From assembly GCA_030323885.1 (NCBI GenBank), contig CM059187.1, forward strand, positions 139,224,415-139,288,414: a DNA stretch of 64,000 bases, in the 5' to 3' direction. Shown piece after piece: positions 1-11,465 of this stretch; within the stretch, counting starts at the first letter, position 1; each line of letters opens with the position of its first letter. The notes beneath the pieces were generated by a model that was not told the DNA's origin, did no database searches, and saw only the letters and a list, made by a program, of their open reading frames with translations. Made by a program: the position numbers and the translations under genes. Source of the DNA: Branchipolynoe longqiensis. Lineage: Eukaryota; Annelida; Polychaeta; Phyllodocida; Polynoidae.

Positions 1-44
1 TGTATATGGAATCTTAGCTTACCACCTATATGGAATCTTAGCAT

Positions 45-340
45 AAAGCTAAGATTCCTTATATGCGGTATGTGGCATGCGGCATGGGTCATGCGAATGT
101 GTTAGATATATGCCAGCCCGTTGGGGTTTTTCCTCCAAATTTGTGAAGGAACAGTATTGTTTTCTATGGCAAATGCAGCAGTATTCGCATTTGCATGCCG
201 CACCGTTCGGTCCATTTGCCGCATTCGCACTCACACATTTAGATGTATGGAAGCACCACTATTCATTTACATGCTTTTCGATTTTTATTCGCATTCGCAT
301 GCCGCATACCGCGTATATAAGGAATCTTATTCTTAGCTTT
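45..340. mobile_element. Inverted-repeat element rich in GCATTCGCAT-like motifs
   Basis: The left end reads AAAGCTAAGATTCCTTATAT and the right end is its inverse (ATATAAGGAATCTTA...AGCTTT). Subterminal sequence is built from short words such as GCGGTATG, GCATTCGCAT and CATGCCGCA. The pair at 58670-59893 uses the same words. It is non-coding and looks like a MITE or foldback element; the family is unassigned. Confidence 0.6.
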
Positions 341-594
341 AGGCTTGTTCGCTGACGGGAGCCGGCAGGCGTGTCAGGCTGGACACCTGCACTCTCCCTT
401 TACAAACTCAGTACAGTCCAGTCATTCATCCTTCGAGACCCGATATAGAAAAGACGAAGCCAATTTCGATAAATGTAATTTTGTTTAAACCTTATTTATT
501 AATGCTTTAATATGAATATTTACAGACGATTCAAATATACATTTCACCGGCGTGTCCGACTACTATAAGTATTGAACGCGACACCCACATATGG
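341..594. other. Unassigned non-coding stretch
   Basis: I see no gene, tandem repeat or recognised element between the inverted-repeat element on the left and MITE-A on the right. Confidence 0.4.
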
Positions 595-1518
595 TTAAAG
601 TTGCATAGTTTTGAGTTGCTGTCATTTTCTGAGATAAATATATTAGGTTGATAGTTATAATCTACCTTACTCTACTTTGAAGTTACTTTTATTTTAAAGG
701 GCTAACTTTGGGGATATTTGAAGAGCAACCATGCAAAATTAATTTTGACAAGCATGCCAAAACTCTAGCACCGCAAGGCTTTTGCAGTAACACGCTCTAT
801 TAAATTGCCTCAGTGTTCCCTTATATGTGGTGACAAATGTTAAATAAGTGCACCAGTATCTAAGGGCGTAATCGATTAATCAACTCGGGTCACCCGAGCC
901 ACTTTTTGGCGCATGCGCACATCCTACAGACTCGGGTCGAATAATCGAATATGCTTCTCCACGTTCGGGGTGGACAAAATGGTGGCTTAATCCAAAACCT
1001 TTTTTTTTTTTTTAATAACCGATAAAACTACAGCAAAATAGGATTTAAAGCATTTTATGATGGCATAATTTAGTTATATTTCCATTTAATTAATTTAGGT
1101 TATTAAACAAAAGAAAACATGTATGACTGGTACTTTTGTCTGTTATCCTGCAGGACGGTACCAGCGCAAATGTGACGTCATCGCTCGTAGCCAACCCCAG
1201 CCAAGGGTAGGGTTACTGGGGTCGGGTCTTTTTGCACACGGCACGTGTATTTGTCGACTCTACTCGCGGTGTTCCATTTGAAATTCTGACGACTCGGGTG
1301 ACCAGAGTCGCTCGGGTCGTGTTAATCGATTACGGCCTAAGTGAGATAATCTGTGCATTAGTCGTCTGTGACGAGGGGAGTAGGGGTGTCGTCTTCACAC
1401 CGCGTGAAGGAATCTTAGCTTATCGCCTATCCGTAGCATCACCATCACCATCATCAAATCTAGATCCACTGTTTTGGTTTTGAAACTTTGATCTTTTCAT
1501 CGGACTATGTAGCTTTAA
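595..1518 (+). mobile_element. MITE-A copy interrupted by a Harbinger-like element
   Basis: It starts TTAAAGTTGCATAG and ends CATCGGACTATGTAGCTTTAA, the inverted ends of the commonest MITE of this window. The body is consensus up to AGTATCTAA, where a second element (864-1337) is inserted. Another ~110 bp of foreign sequence lies at 1341-1452 before the right end resumes at about 1453. It is non-coding. Confidence 0.8.
864..1337 (-). mobile_element. PIF/Harbinger-like MITE (GGCCGTAATCGATTAA family)
   Basis: The TIRs are GGGCGTAATCGATTAA and, inverted at the right end, GGCCGTAATCGATTAA. A TAA duplication flanks it (861-863 and 1338-1340), as expected for PIF/Harbinger. CTCGGGT motifs follow both TIRs. 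The NRF1-like palindrome GCGCATGCGC is at about 910-919. It is 474 bp, with no ORF worth naming, so presumably mobilised in trans. It is inverted relative to the copy at 27204-28520. Confidence 0.85.
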
Positions 1519-1690
1519 GAAGAGTATCACCTCAAGGAACCTCCACGAGTCAAAACGAGTGTTCACTTTGCCTTTATTGTCTTTATGATATTTTAACCAG
1601 AATGCTGTACGGAAGCTGTCCCTGACCCTCAGAACACCACCAATATGACCCTGGGTGCTGCAGGTCATGCCGTCCACACAAGACATCCAG

Positions 1691-2000
1691 CGGGCGCGTG
1701 GTCTAATCGGTAGAGCGCGGGCCTCGCGTGCGGAAGGTCGGGAGTTCGGTTCCCGGTCGAGTCAAACCAATGACTTCCAAATTGATACTCATCGCTTCCT
1801 AGCCTGGTACTTGGCATTATTAGGATAGGGCAAGGGCTGGTTAGCTCAGTGTCAGGATAATGTGACTGAGTGGGATATTGGGTTATGGTGCTGGCAGCCT
1901 GATTTCCCAGTGGGGCAGCACTATAAAGTTGCCATGAGTGTGCACTGTGATAAGTCAGAATCCATCCTGATATGACCTTAGATGTTGCCAGGACGTAATA
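1691..2000 (+). mobile_element. tRNA-derived SINE, head type a
   Basis: The tRNA-like head has an A box (TGGTCTAATCGGTAGAG) and a B box (GGGAGTTCGGTTCC). The body starts CGAGTCAAACCAATGACTT and ends near GATGTTGCCAGGACGTAA. At its 3' end it runs into the element starting at 1998. It is a pol III retroposon that needs a LINE for mobility. Confidence 0.85.
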
Positions 2001-2346
2001 CTAAGACGGCTCACTCAGCCTGTACTGTGTAATCAAAATGATCAAACCCACCACTTGGTGCGCTGGCTGTTCTCTTGGTTAAACAGTTGCTATATTATAT
2101 GTATAAATGTATATATGAATTTGAAAGATGATGATGTTGATGATGCTGTGTATTTGTTCATAGCCATTTCATATTGATGTGTATTCATACTTACCTATCT
2201 CATGTATAATATAATTGTATGTGTTTACATGTGAAACACCAACCAGCAGCCGGGCTGATCAAACCCACCACAAGGTGGCACTGCGAAATTTACATTACCA
2301 TGGGAGAGATAGGGAGTGAGCCGTCCTAGTATTATAGGGTCTTTGG
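1998..2346. mobile_element. Short TIR element, deletion derivative of the 8694-9546 family
   Basis: The ends ACTAAGACGGCTCACT and AGTGAGCCGTCCTAGT are inverted, and the right end runs on to TATAGGGTCTTTGG. Internal sequence (ATCAAACCCACCAC twice, in opposite orientation) is shared with the 853-bp element at 8694-9546. It is non-coding. Confidence 0.7.
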
Positions 2347-2626
2347 CATACACCACTCAGGTGGCATTTACTCCTACATGACCCAAACAGGGTAGTCGAT
2401 CTGGTCACCATTACTCACAGACTTCCAGTTTAGACGAGGTTATTTTTTCTAACCACATAAAAGAATCTTGCTTCAGGTGTTGACTTGTTCTTTTCACGAC
2501 ACCTCGACACCTGAATTTGGGGTTTTACCTCTCGCTGTTGTTTGGGTTGAGTGAGTCTCAGCTGGTTCCCAGATGGCACATGCCGGAAGTTGAGGTCCAC
2601 TCACCTCCTACCATACAAGTGAATGT

Positions 2627-3000
2627 TTAAATTGCCTAGTCCGATGGTTTTGAATTTCTGCCATCTTCTGAGATGAACACATTAGATTGATCATTATAAC
2701 CTACTTTACTTAGTTTGAAGTAACTTTTAGTTTAAATGGCTAACTTTGGATATATTTGAAGTGACAATATGCCAAATTAATTTGGGCAAGCACACCAAAA
2801 CTCTGACAACATACACTGCAGTGTATTGGGGTGAATCTGTTGAAATCACAGTTTCTATTAAAATTAACACAGTGTGCCCTTCTATGTGGCAATGAATGCT
2901 TAATAAGTGCACCAGTATCTAAATTAGAGTTGTAAAATCAAATCTAGGTGAATGTTTTGGTTTTGGAAAATGTTATGCTTCATCGGACTATGCAACTTTA
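2627..3000 (+). mobile_element. MITE-A copy
   Basis: It runs from TTTAAATTGCCTAGTCCGATGG to CATCGGACTATGCAACTTTA and is colinear with the other copies. No ORF. Confidence 0.85.
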
Positions 3001-3271
3001 TACTTCCAGTAGGGTATTTATTGATAGATCCATCTTTGTTCCATTAATATGACAATACTGTTCTAAGAGATTTAAATCCAGTGCCTTAACAAACCAACCC
3101 TATGTTCACTCAGAATAGACTTTGCAACCCACAGCATAGAGTTCCATACATATATACCAGGCTTATTGTAATTGTGTTTAAACTATCCACTGCAGCCATG
3201 GGCCATATCTATTGATTGCAGGAGACAAGTTTGACGAGAGCGTCCCCTCAACATTAAAAGCATATATATAT

Positions 3272-3507
3272 GAAGAGTTCAGGCGCAAAACCATGTAAAC
3301 GCCAATCCAAAAATTGAGTTAAATAACAGAATCTTACCTGAAAATTAATTTAAAGCTAATTAATTCCACCTTTTATATGATCACATGGTCATGGAGCAAT
3401 ACACAAAACAGTAGGAATATACAAATATAAACTGTTTGAGGGTTTGATTCCAATGTTTCTCTACATTTTTGGATTGGCGTTTACGTGGTTTTGCAACTGA
3501 ACTCTTC
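3272..3507. mobile_element. 236-bp MITE with ~42-bp TIRs
   Basis: The ends GAAGAGTTCAGGCGCAAAAC and its inverse (GGTTTTGCAACTGAACTCTTC) enclose a second matching block, GTAAACGCCAATCCAAAAAT and inverse. The interior is AT-rich and non-coding. This is the only copy I see here. Confidence 0.8.
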
Positions 3508-3510
3508 ATC

Positions 3511-3578
3511 TAGACTAAAATCTAGATCATTCCTTTGGTTTTGAAAAATGGATGTTTTCATCGGACTTTGCAGCCTTG
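3511..3578 (+). mobile_element. MITE-A fragment (right end)
   Basis: Only the last ~68 bp are present (AAATCTAGATCATTCCTTTGG to CATCGGACTTTGCAGCCTT). It abuts the 236-bp MITE, which may have inserted in or beside it. Confidence 0.6.
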
Positions 3579-3914
3579 ACATATAGCGTGCAGACGGCTG
3601 CCGTAGTGTACATTTTCAGGGATATTCTCCGGTAGTCACACAGTAAGGGAGCACCAACTTGACCTCCAATGTAACATTGCAATTCAACATCCCCTTACTC
3701 CCACCTGGCTCTGAGCAGCTCACATTGACATTACCTTAACACAGCCCCCCCCCCCCCCCCCCCAGTGGGACTTGATGGGTGGACTATGTGTGTAGGCACA
3801 CCCTCCACTTTCCGCCCTGAGCAGCAGGTCGGAGACTACCATGTGGCTCCAGTCATTGAGCTTTTCAATATATACAGGCAACACCAAAATTAAAATAATT
3901 AATTTAGGAAAATA
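3579..3914. repeat. Non-coding gap with a ~17-nt C homopolymer
   Basis: A run of C lies at about 3747-3763. No gene or recognised element is seen otherwise. Confidence 0.5.
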
Positions 3915-4724
3915 CAGGGTCCATACGGGGCTGGAAAGTATTGAACCTCATTTGCCCCATTTCAACTCCTTAAATTTAACCTATTTTGGTTAATAGACTA
4001 CATCACGGTTCCGACTGCGCATGCGCTGAAAACGGCCTTGGGAGCAAAGCAAAGGCGTACAGCCATTGAGTTTACCTATACGCTCATTGAAAAACGTCAG
4101 TTTTATTCAAAATTAATAGAAATCCCAAACCCTAACCGTATCAATTTAATATAATCTTTTTGTTAAACCTGTTTTCTATATGTGTTCCAAGCGGTTTGTG
4201 CCTAGGTGGTGTGGTTTTATCAATATTTTACTTTTTCTGCATGGAGATTACTCACTGCCATTGACAATGCATTGACTACTCTGGCTATGGCTCTAACACT
4301 AGTCTGAGTGCCTAGATCTTTTTAAATCTAAATGCACATGGCATAAGATGTGCTGATTATATTGATGTAAATGTAATGCTGGATAAAAGATTAATATCTT
4401 AATTTATTATATATATATTTTTAGTTAGTATTCTATGTTTCAAACAAGAGCTGAGATGAGCTGAAACTAACACATTTCATAGCTGCACCCAGTGTATTAG
4501 CATGTGCCATGTGCTTTTGGGGGGGGGGGGGGTTTGCTCTGACCCATCCCACAATGCACCGCGCGGCTGGAACCGTGATGTAGTCTATTAGTCTTGAATT
4601 CCATTAAAAATGTCCCCACTGATCTAAATTAGTCTGAAATCGCCATTCGCCATTGAAATCCAAACGAAAATAGTCCTATAAAAAACAGCCTTGAATTCCA
4701 AATCTTAGCACGTGTACGGACCCT
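3915..4724. mobile_element. TIR element (AGGGTCCGTACAC family) with a nested insertion
   Basis: The left end AGGGTCCATACGGG and right end GTGTACGGACCCT are inverted. Internal blocks (GAAATGGGGC, CCATTGAAATCC, ATTAGTCTTGAATT) are shared with the copies at 14523-14804 and 61318-61581. The body is split by the element at 3991-4590. Confidence 0.75.
3991..4590. mobile_element. Nested TIR element (CATCACGGTTCC family)
   Basis: The 22-bp TIRs are TAATAGACTACATCACGG followed by TTCC, and the exact inverse at the right end. NRF1-like TGCGCATGCGC sits just inside the left TIR (4016-4026). The interior holds one inverted copy of the ~193-bp unit also found in tandem at 11510-11870, 27590-28200 and 44985-45345. 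A G homopolymer is at 4509-4521. No coding capacity. Confidence 0.75.
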
Positions 4725-4984
4725 CAAAATATTAACCAAAATGTGTATTAAAGCAAATGAAGATAAAACTGCTACAAATAATGAAGTATATGCAAACTTT
4801 ATTCTTCCATTTACTAACATCAGATGTTCGTAAACAACTCCCATTCGTGCTTCTGGCACCCACAACTAAAGACACCGAACGTCACCGATTTGTTGTTGAT
4901 GAAACTACTTCCAAGACCCATACCGATCTACAAATGACAAGAGGATGAGGGGGTGGGGGTGGGGTAAGGACAGGGTAACGTTCC

Positions 4985-5282
4985 TAAGCTGCATAGTCCG
5001 ATGAAAGCATGAATTTTTTTATGAACCAGAACACTGACCTAGATTTGATCCTACATATCCAACTTAGATACTGGTGCATTTATTCTACATTTCCTGGTGT
5101 AGAAAAGGACGCTAACTCAATTGAATCCTCCAACATCAATTCTACATTCGTTCACTTAAAATACCCCCAAAGTTAACGTGTTAAAACAAGTCACTTCAAA
5201 CAAGAGTAATGTAATGCAATGAAAAACCTAATATATCTTCTTCTTTTTCTATTATTAAAAAAAAATCGGACTATGCAACTTG
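4985..5282 (-). mobile_element. MITE-A copy, slightly degraded
   Basis: Inverted orientation, from TAAGCTGCATAGTCCGATGAAA to ATCGGACTATGCAACTT. The right third is shortened. Confidence 0.75.
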
Positions 5283-5940
5283 AATATCATTTCTGAGATA
5301 ATATTTATTCATTAATATATTTGTGATCGAGTTTGATGTGCATCACTAGATTCCTGTCATGTGATGATTTATTTGTAAATACACCGTTATATATCGACCG
5401 TCCTCAGGTTTGGGAAGGTGGGAATACAATTAAAGGGGCGACACAAGAATAGAATTTCAATTCACAAAGTACAAGAAATAAGGTAGATATAAAACTGCAA
5501 CTCCTGGCGTATAAAGAATAACTTTATAAAAGTAAGCAACCAGTGCATTGCGGCGAATCTGTTCCAATGACAGTCAAACTATTTATCCCAAAAGTGCCCA
5601 TGAAATCCCTACGCAAATCTACTCATGTGAAGGAATATGAACAAGAGATAGAAGTGCAACTGCTTAAGAATGAAGGCAACCAAGTACCGCATTTCCTTGA
5701 ATTAACACCACAAAGTGTATGCACTTGATTGGGTCATTAAGAAATGGGAGATGGGATTTATTCCAAGTTGAGAGGGGAATTAATTCCAGTCTGATTGTCT
5801 TTTGTCAACCTCCCTTTTTTCATTAATACATTGAAACCACTGATAATCCGTATTGCAATTATCAATGTCCTCAATACCTATTTATATGATTAATCGCTAA
5901 ACCAAAAAGCTCGCCCATCGCACTGAAAAATGTATTCTGT
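5283..5940. other. Unassigned AT-rich stretch
   Basis: A 61-residue reading frame at 5543-5728 has no motif I recognise and no splice context. No repeat or RNA gene is visible. Confidence 0.35.
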
Positions 5941-5964
5941 GGTACAAGGCCTCAAGGGCCAACG

Positions 5965-6085
5965 TATACTTTGATAGTTTTTTTAATATATATTTTTTTA
6001 TTGAGGCGGTATCTATACTGTCCATAGCATATAAGCCCGGGTACCCAGGCTTGTTTTCAATGCTGGCCAGTTGTAGTGTTGGTGT
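5965..6085 (-). mobile_element. 3' end of an unidentified retroposon
   Basis: On the minus strand, sequence related to 19758-19870 runs from CAACTGGCCAGCATTGAAAA to an AATAAA signal followed by an A-rich tail. The two copies diverge, yet their minus-strand translations share words such as QL-S-ENK, HA/YA and SIK. That suggests the 3' coding end of a retroelement ORF. The family is unknown. Confidence 0.4.
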
Positions 6086-6159
6086 TATCTTACCACACAG
6101 TAGCTGCTGATAAGTAATTTGATAGTGAGAGAAGGCCCATTCTATATGGAATAACATTC

Positions 6160-6685
6160 AAGGAAATGCGCTAAATGGAGCTGCGGTTTTATAAATGCGA
6201 CATTACCAATCATAGTTGTAGCAGCTGACACTAGAAGGCAGCACTAGTGGAAGAAACGCCGCGCTAGTGTCTAGTGTGGCAATCAGACAAATGATCATAC
6301 ATATATTGTAAAATCTCATCATTTCGCTATTACTGTGTGAGTTTATTTTCAAGTGAAGCAAATATTTGCATTGGCATACTAATAGGTGTTACAATGTCCG
6401 GTTTCCAGTCTGGTTTAAAATGGAAGTGGTGGTGGTGGTGGTCCCCAGGTGTCCGAACAATTGTCGGGAAGTTTGTGTCAGCCCTGTTTCACACGGAGAA
6501 CAGGAAGGCCAGTGAGCATGTGTTAACACTCCACAAGGTCAAGGCTGCGCTGGCGCACCGCTAGGCATGCGCACTACTAGCACACACTGCACAGGCGGCG
6601 ACCATTGCACAGAAAGGCTACACACAGCAGACACCAAATCAGACATATTGTATCTTCTAGATAACCCGATTGGTAGCAGCTGCTG
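6160..6685. other. Unassigned stretch with a GTG/TGG microsatellite
   Basis: A short (GTG)n run is at about 6426-6441. An open frame at 6337-6564 crosses it but shows no domain. No recognised element. Confidence 0.35.
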
Positions 6686-7538
6686 ATACCCCAGTCACAC
6701 GAGGCCTGGATTCGCTTACGATCGATTAGCGACGACAATATGTACTCCTTACGACCGTCCCATGTCCTCCTTATGTGCTGACTTCGCGAGGTCGACGACC
6801 TCGCGTCAACCATTTTGGAAATTTTAGTCATAAGGAGGATGCAGCTGTTGCTCTTGCAACCTTCCTGCGACCAGTCGCCGATCTCTTGGTCGGCGAGTTG
6901 GCACCGACCGCTCATGACCTGGTGCCGACGACTCACCGCCAACACGTGCAATGCCGCGCTCATCGTGTGGTCTGAGACAGGTTGGCAGCAGGTCGCGAGT
7001 GGACACCCTCCGGATGACAAAAACCAAAACAACACACAGCTTTTACACCGACAAAGCGGTCACCGACCAATCAGCCCGACCTGTCGCCAACAGGCTGACT
7101 AGTCACCGATTGCACTCACCGACAGGTCGGCGCCAGGGTGCCGACTGTGCTTTTGAATCAATGTATCGAGTGGGATGCTGGGAGGTCGGCGACATTTTGG
7201 TCATAAGGAGGTCAGAGGCGAATGCTGGCCCTCGTGTGACTGGGGGATTACATACCAACAATCAATCCACAATTGTTCAACAAAACAGACACTGCTTAAC
7301 GTCCTGTTCCGGCGGCGCCATTCAAAATGGTTGGCGACATGGCGCCGCCCTGGGTTGGCACCAACACATGCGATGCTGCAGTCACCATGTGGTCGGCGCC
7401 GATCTGGCGCCGACATGGCGTCGACATGGTGCCTACAACGTATTTGAATTAGTGTATCAAATGGAACGCTGGGTGGTTGGCGTCCTTTTGGGCGTAGGGA
7501 GGTTAGCGGCGAATGCTGCCTCTCGTGTGACTGGGGTA
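6686..7538. mobile_element. GC-rich TIR element with repeated GTCGGCGAC-type motifs
   Basis: The ends ACCCCAGTCACACGAGG and CTCGTGTGACTGGGGT are inverted. A third copy of the end motif at about 7230-7246 suggests two fused or tandem units. The interior is dense in GTCGGCGCC, GTCGGCGAC and TTGGCGAC words and has a 21-bp palindrome (CGCGAGGTCG-A-CGACCTCGCG) near 6785. TTTTGGTCATAAGGAGG recurs near 6830 and 7195. The open frames across it are a by-product of GC content. Confidence 0.75.
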
Positions 7539-8688
7539 TTATTTAAACACCTTACGCTACAATCACATCATTTGATTGTATTCGATGTGGTGTTTTCTAT
7601 GCATTAGCGTATGTTACATGTCTTTCGGGCACTTTTCATGACACTCCGGCTGTTATCTCATGACGTTTTAAATGCCTTACAGTTATTAGGCTAGGTGCCA
7701 ACGATCAATATATTAAATTACTTAAAGCACTCCACAACGCAGATAGATGGTATATACATTTGTGTGTGAAATATTATATATATATATATATATACATGTA
7801 ATATATAATAGCTAAACGAGGTATACCATGCTATATTTGAAGAACAGATATATCCATCTATTATTAGATTAGTACTGCTCAAACTATTATAGATTAGTTC
7901 TTATAATGTCAGGAACTTCTAGTTAAATCCAGAAGTTATTCTTCAACTAGACCATGGTATAACTAGATGGTTTAAGTATTATATTTTACCTCTGCCTATG
8001 TCCGCTAGGGTATTGGCAGCGCGGAGAGATTTTGACCGTATGTGTATTAACCTATGAACACGATGCAGTTATATAACGCTTTCACTTTAATTCTTAGGCT
8101 CAGAGCGCTTTCAATAGTAAGTTTTTCTCCTGCTTTTAAATTTTTTTTAATGTTTTTGCAGTGAGAATACATTGATGCACATAACCAATTATATATATTG
8201 TTCTTTATTATTTCATTAATCCCAGTATGTGGAAGTTTCTCCTGGACACCAGTAAAGTGATCCATATGCTGCATCTTTTTCAGTATACGGATACCGCCTT
8301 ATCCTACACAACGTGTGTACATTATATATATATATGCAAGTATATAACGTGAATGTATTATTTATATGAACCCGGTACTTCATTTTCTATAATGAAATAC
8401 AAATCCGCACATACCTTTTCAGATGTTATCTGATATTAAAATTGGAGTTACATGACACCAATTCACGAGATCCACAACGTGATTAAGGCCATAAAGGCCT
8501 GCATAACTCACTTTCGCTTTCAATACTTTCATGGCGGGTTAGTTCCGAGTTGCGGCGCAGCGTGGCGTGTTGGTCATTCACTAACCGCACTGTTAGTGTT
8601 ACAGAACCCCGCTAGGGGGCAGCACAGTCAACTACCGTGCATGCCTGTCCAGGATAATGCTCACAACCATTTATAATTCATGACTAGG
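7539..8688. other. AT-rich non-coding stretch
   Basis: A (TA)n tract lies near 7770-7795 and a shorter one near 8322-8332. The 75-residue minus frame at 8047-8274 has no recognisable domain. No element boundaries are clear. Confidence 0.35.
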
Positions 8689-8693
8689 TGCAG

Positions 8694-9546
8694 CCAAAGA
8701 CCCTATAACACTAAGACGGCTCACTTCCTATCTCTCCAATGGTAATGTAAATTTTGCAGTGCCACCTTGTGGTGGGTTTGATCAGCCAGGCTGCTGGCTG
8801 GTGTTTCACATGTAAACACATAGGCCTACAAGGCGAGAGGGTGAGTTTAAAATTTAAAAAAAAGAGAGATTGCCTGTCATTTGGATTTGGCTGATGTTGC
8901 GCATCTCTGCCCCGGTCTCCGCTCTCACACCACACCACCCTCCCCCACACTCCATCTTCCTCCCCCACACTCCCTCTCCCCCTCATCAGTCAGCACTCTC
9001 ACAACACACCTCACAATCCCCTCCCTGATGTAAGTGGGAGGGGGTCCCCACTGGTTGCATGTTGCTACTCCTATTGAACACCCACCACCACCACCGCACC
9101 CCTCCACTTCTCCACCCCACCCATCCCCGTCACCATACACACATTCTGTGTGGTGGGGGTTGACAGTGTGTGTGGTTTGGGTGTAGGTGGGTATGGTGGG
9201 GGTGTAGGTGTGTGATAGGTGTGTGGTGGAGGTGGTTTGTGGTGTAATTGTAGGGGGTCTTGCAGTGCAGCACCTCACAATCTTTAGCATCCCTAAACCC
9301 CCTACCACACACCTACACCCTCACCCAGACCTAAACCTCCACCCCACACACCTAAACCCCCCACCACACGCCTATGCCACCACCACATCCCTAAATCCCC
9401 ACCTCACAACTACCAAGCGACAGCAGGGTTTCATCTGACACTCCAATGCTATCAAAATGATCAAACCCACCACCTGGTGCACTGGCTGTTCTCTTCATTA
9501 CACAGTACAGGCTGAGTGAGCCATCTTAGTGTTATAGGGTCTTTGG
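8694..9546. mobile_element. 853-bp TIR element with a 5-bp TGCAG duplication
   Basis: The ends CCAAAGACCCTATAACACTA and its inverse (TAGTGTTATAGGGTCTTTGG) are flanked by TGCAG at 8689-8693 and 9547-9551. The centre (about 8930-9420) is a strongly strand-asymmetric (CCACACC)n/(GGTGTGG)n field. All reading frames there are low complexity. The copy at 1998-2346 lacks the centre. The superfamily is not assigned. Confidence 0.8.
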
Positions 9547-9551
9547 TGCAG

Positions 9552-10132
9552 CTCAAGAGTCACACTTTATTACCAACAATACTGAAAGCACTTGTATACC
9601 ATGTGCTTGGATAGGCGGGAGGGGAAAGTGGTTAGAGGCCTCTACATGTCTTGAAAATTCGAAAAGATTGACGTGGCCAAAGTCTCAATAATATTTGTGC
9701 GTTTCTTAACTAGCCCTTACCCCACCTCCAAATTCATTAATTGTGCGACAAAAGGAAAGGGTCTAGATAAAAAATAATAAAAATACTCTAGGCTTTCAAT
9801 AATGTTCATATTAATGATGGACGCTTAAGAAAAGCCACCAAACAGAAATTATCCATTCGAAAGACACATGGCCGGGATTTTGCAAAACACCGAATATCTG
9901 TTGGTATTATGCTATGCGACATTCTTCTTTTTGTTGTGTAAAACAATGCGCAGGCTCAGACTTAACAACTACAACTACCACAACTCGACGTACGCAATTG
10001 GTCCGTCAGGTAACCACACAGACCTTCCCTACCTAGGCTAGTAAGTTATCAAATCAGTTTTGCAATAGAATCGTCAATAGAATTTAGTATCACACACAGT
10101 GGTACAGTATCACACATGTGGCGGTCCCGAAA
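9552..10132. other. Unassigned non-coding stretch
   Basis: I see no gene, tandem repeat or recognised transposon end in this interval. Confidence 0.35.
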
Positions 10133-11174
10133 TTAAAGTTGCATAGTCCGATTGCTTTGAGTTTCTGTCAATTTTTCTGAGATCAATATATGAAATTGAT
10201 TGTTTTAATATACATGGAAGTATTTCTAGACTTACTTGTAAGTTGAAGAATTACTGAGACTCTTACAAATCTCCAAATACGAAGGAAAGGATAAGGTTTT
10301 AGTTTGCAGTAATATTTATATTAAATGGCTAACCTTTGGGATATTTGAAGTGCAAACATGTCAAATGAGTTTTGGCAAGCACACTAAAACTCTTGACACC
10401 ATAGGCTTCTGCAGTAACAGGTTCTATTAAATTACCTCAGTATTCCCAATGTGTGGCAACAAATGCTTAATAAGTGCATCAGTATCTAAAGCCGTGTTCA
10501 CACGGGAAAAGGTTACGCCGCTTTATACAAGGCGGTTAATATGAACCGAACTAGTGTCGCATCCACACGGGCAGTACTTGGGCCGGAAATCGATATCAGC
10601 GCATGAGCAAGTCCATACTAACCAGCGCCAGTTTCGGTTAGTCGACATCGGCATGAGAGAGTGTGGGTTTGACCTAGATATGTATAGACTTAATCATATT
10701 GTTTTGGAACCGTCAAAACTTCTGCTGGGCAGTGAAAACCTATAAATAAATGATGAAAAAAACATCTCTGCACATCTATCCGGTTCATAGACCAAATTAT
10801 ATAATATGCACTTTTGATCGACCGGAAAGTCAACAAACTAAGGTCTCGACTGCACATGCGTGTGACGTCCTTAATCTGCCTCAAGTAAGTCGGTTGCGTT
10901 CACACGGGCGATATAAGTCGAATCATAAAATTCGGTTCATATAAACCACCTACACAAGTGGTTTATAAAATCCGAATAATATGAATCGAATCAGCCCTAA
11001 TCCGACTTAGCCTCGCGTTCACACGCGAAATGTAACCAGAACTATACAAGTCAATTTTTATGATTCGAATTAACTGCCCCGTGTGAACAGGGCTTAAGTT
11101 AGATCCATAGAATCAAATCCAGATAATTGTTTTGGTTTGAAGATTTGATGCTTCATCAGACTATGCAGCTTTAA
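10133..11174 (+). mobile_element. MITE-A copy interrupted by a Harbinger-like element
   Basis: It begins TTAAAGTTGCATAGTCCGAT and ends GACTATGCAGCTTTAA. The body is consensus up to AGTATCTAA (10481-10489), where the element at 10490-11094 sits, and resumes with GTTAGAT. The insertion point is the same base as in the copy at 595-1518. Confidence 0.85.
10490..11094. mobile_element. PIF/Harbinger-like MITE (AGCCCTGTTCACACGGG family)
   Basis: The 17-bp TIRs are AGCCGTGTTCACACGGG and, inverted at the right, AGCCCTGTTCACACGGG. A 3-bp TAA duplication flanks it (10487-10489 and 11095-11097). Internal GTTCACACGGGCG and GCGTTCACACGCG blocks repeat the terminal motif. The 605-bp element has only short frames. 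Confidence 0.85.
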
Positions 11175-11465
11175 GGGGAAATGATGTGGTCTCAATAACT
11201 CTCGCCTCCCCCCCCCCTAAAAAAAAAACCCTCAACCCATCACCGAGCCTACACTACACAGAATAAAGACAAACTGTACAAGCACTAACATCCTTCACTT
11301 TATACATATATTACAGGGCCTTCTCGGACATCCACAGGCTCCCTACTGGTCACTCACCACACACACAAGGGGATCTCCTGGTCCCCTGCCAACACGGGAT
11401 GCCCCGCCTGCCGCTTCCTCAGCTGCATTTGGCTGGTTTTAGCTCCACGTGATCAAGTCAGCATG

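Noticed and set aside
6951..7607. 218-codon open frame
   Set aside because: It lies across a GC-rich TIR element and beyond its end; composition follows the repeated GTCGGCG words and no domain is visible.
8925..9438. Several Pro/Thr/His-rich or Gly/Val-rich frames
   Set aside because: They follow the strand-asymmetric (CCACACC)n centre of a TIR element.
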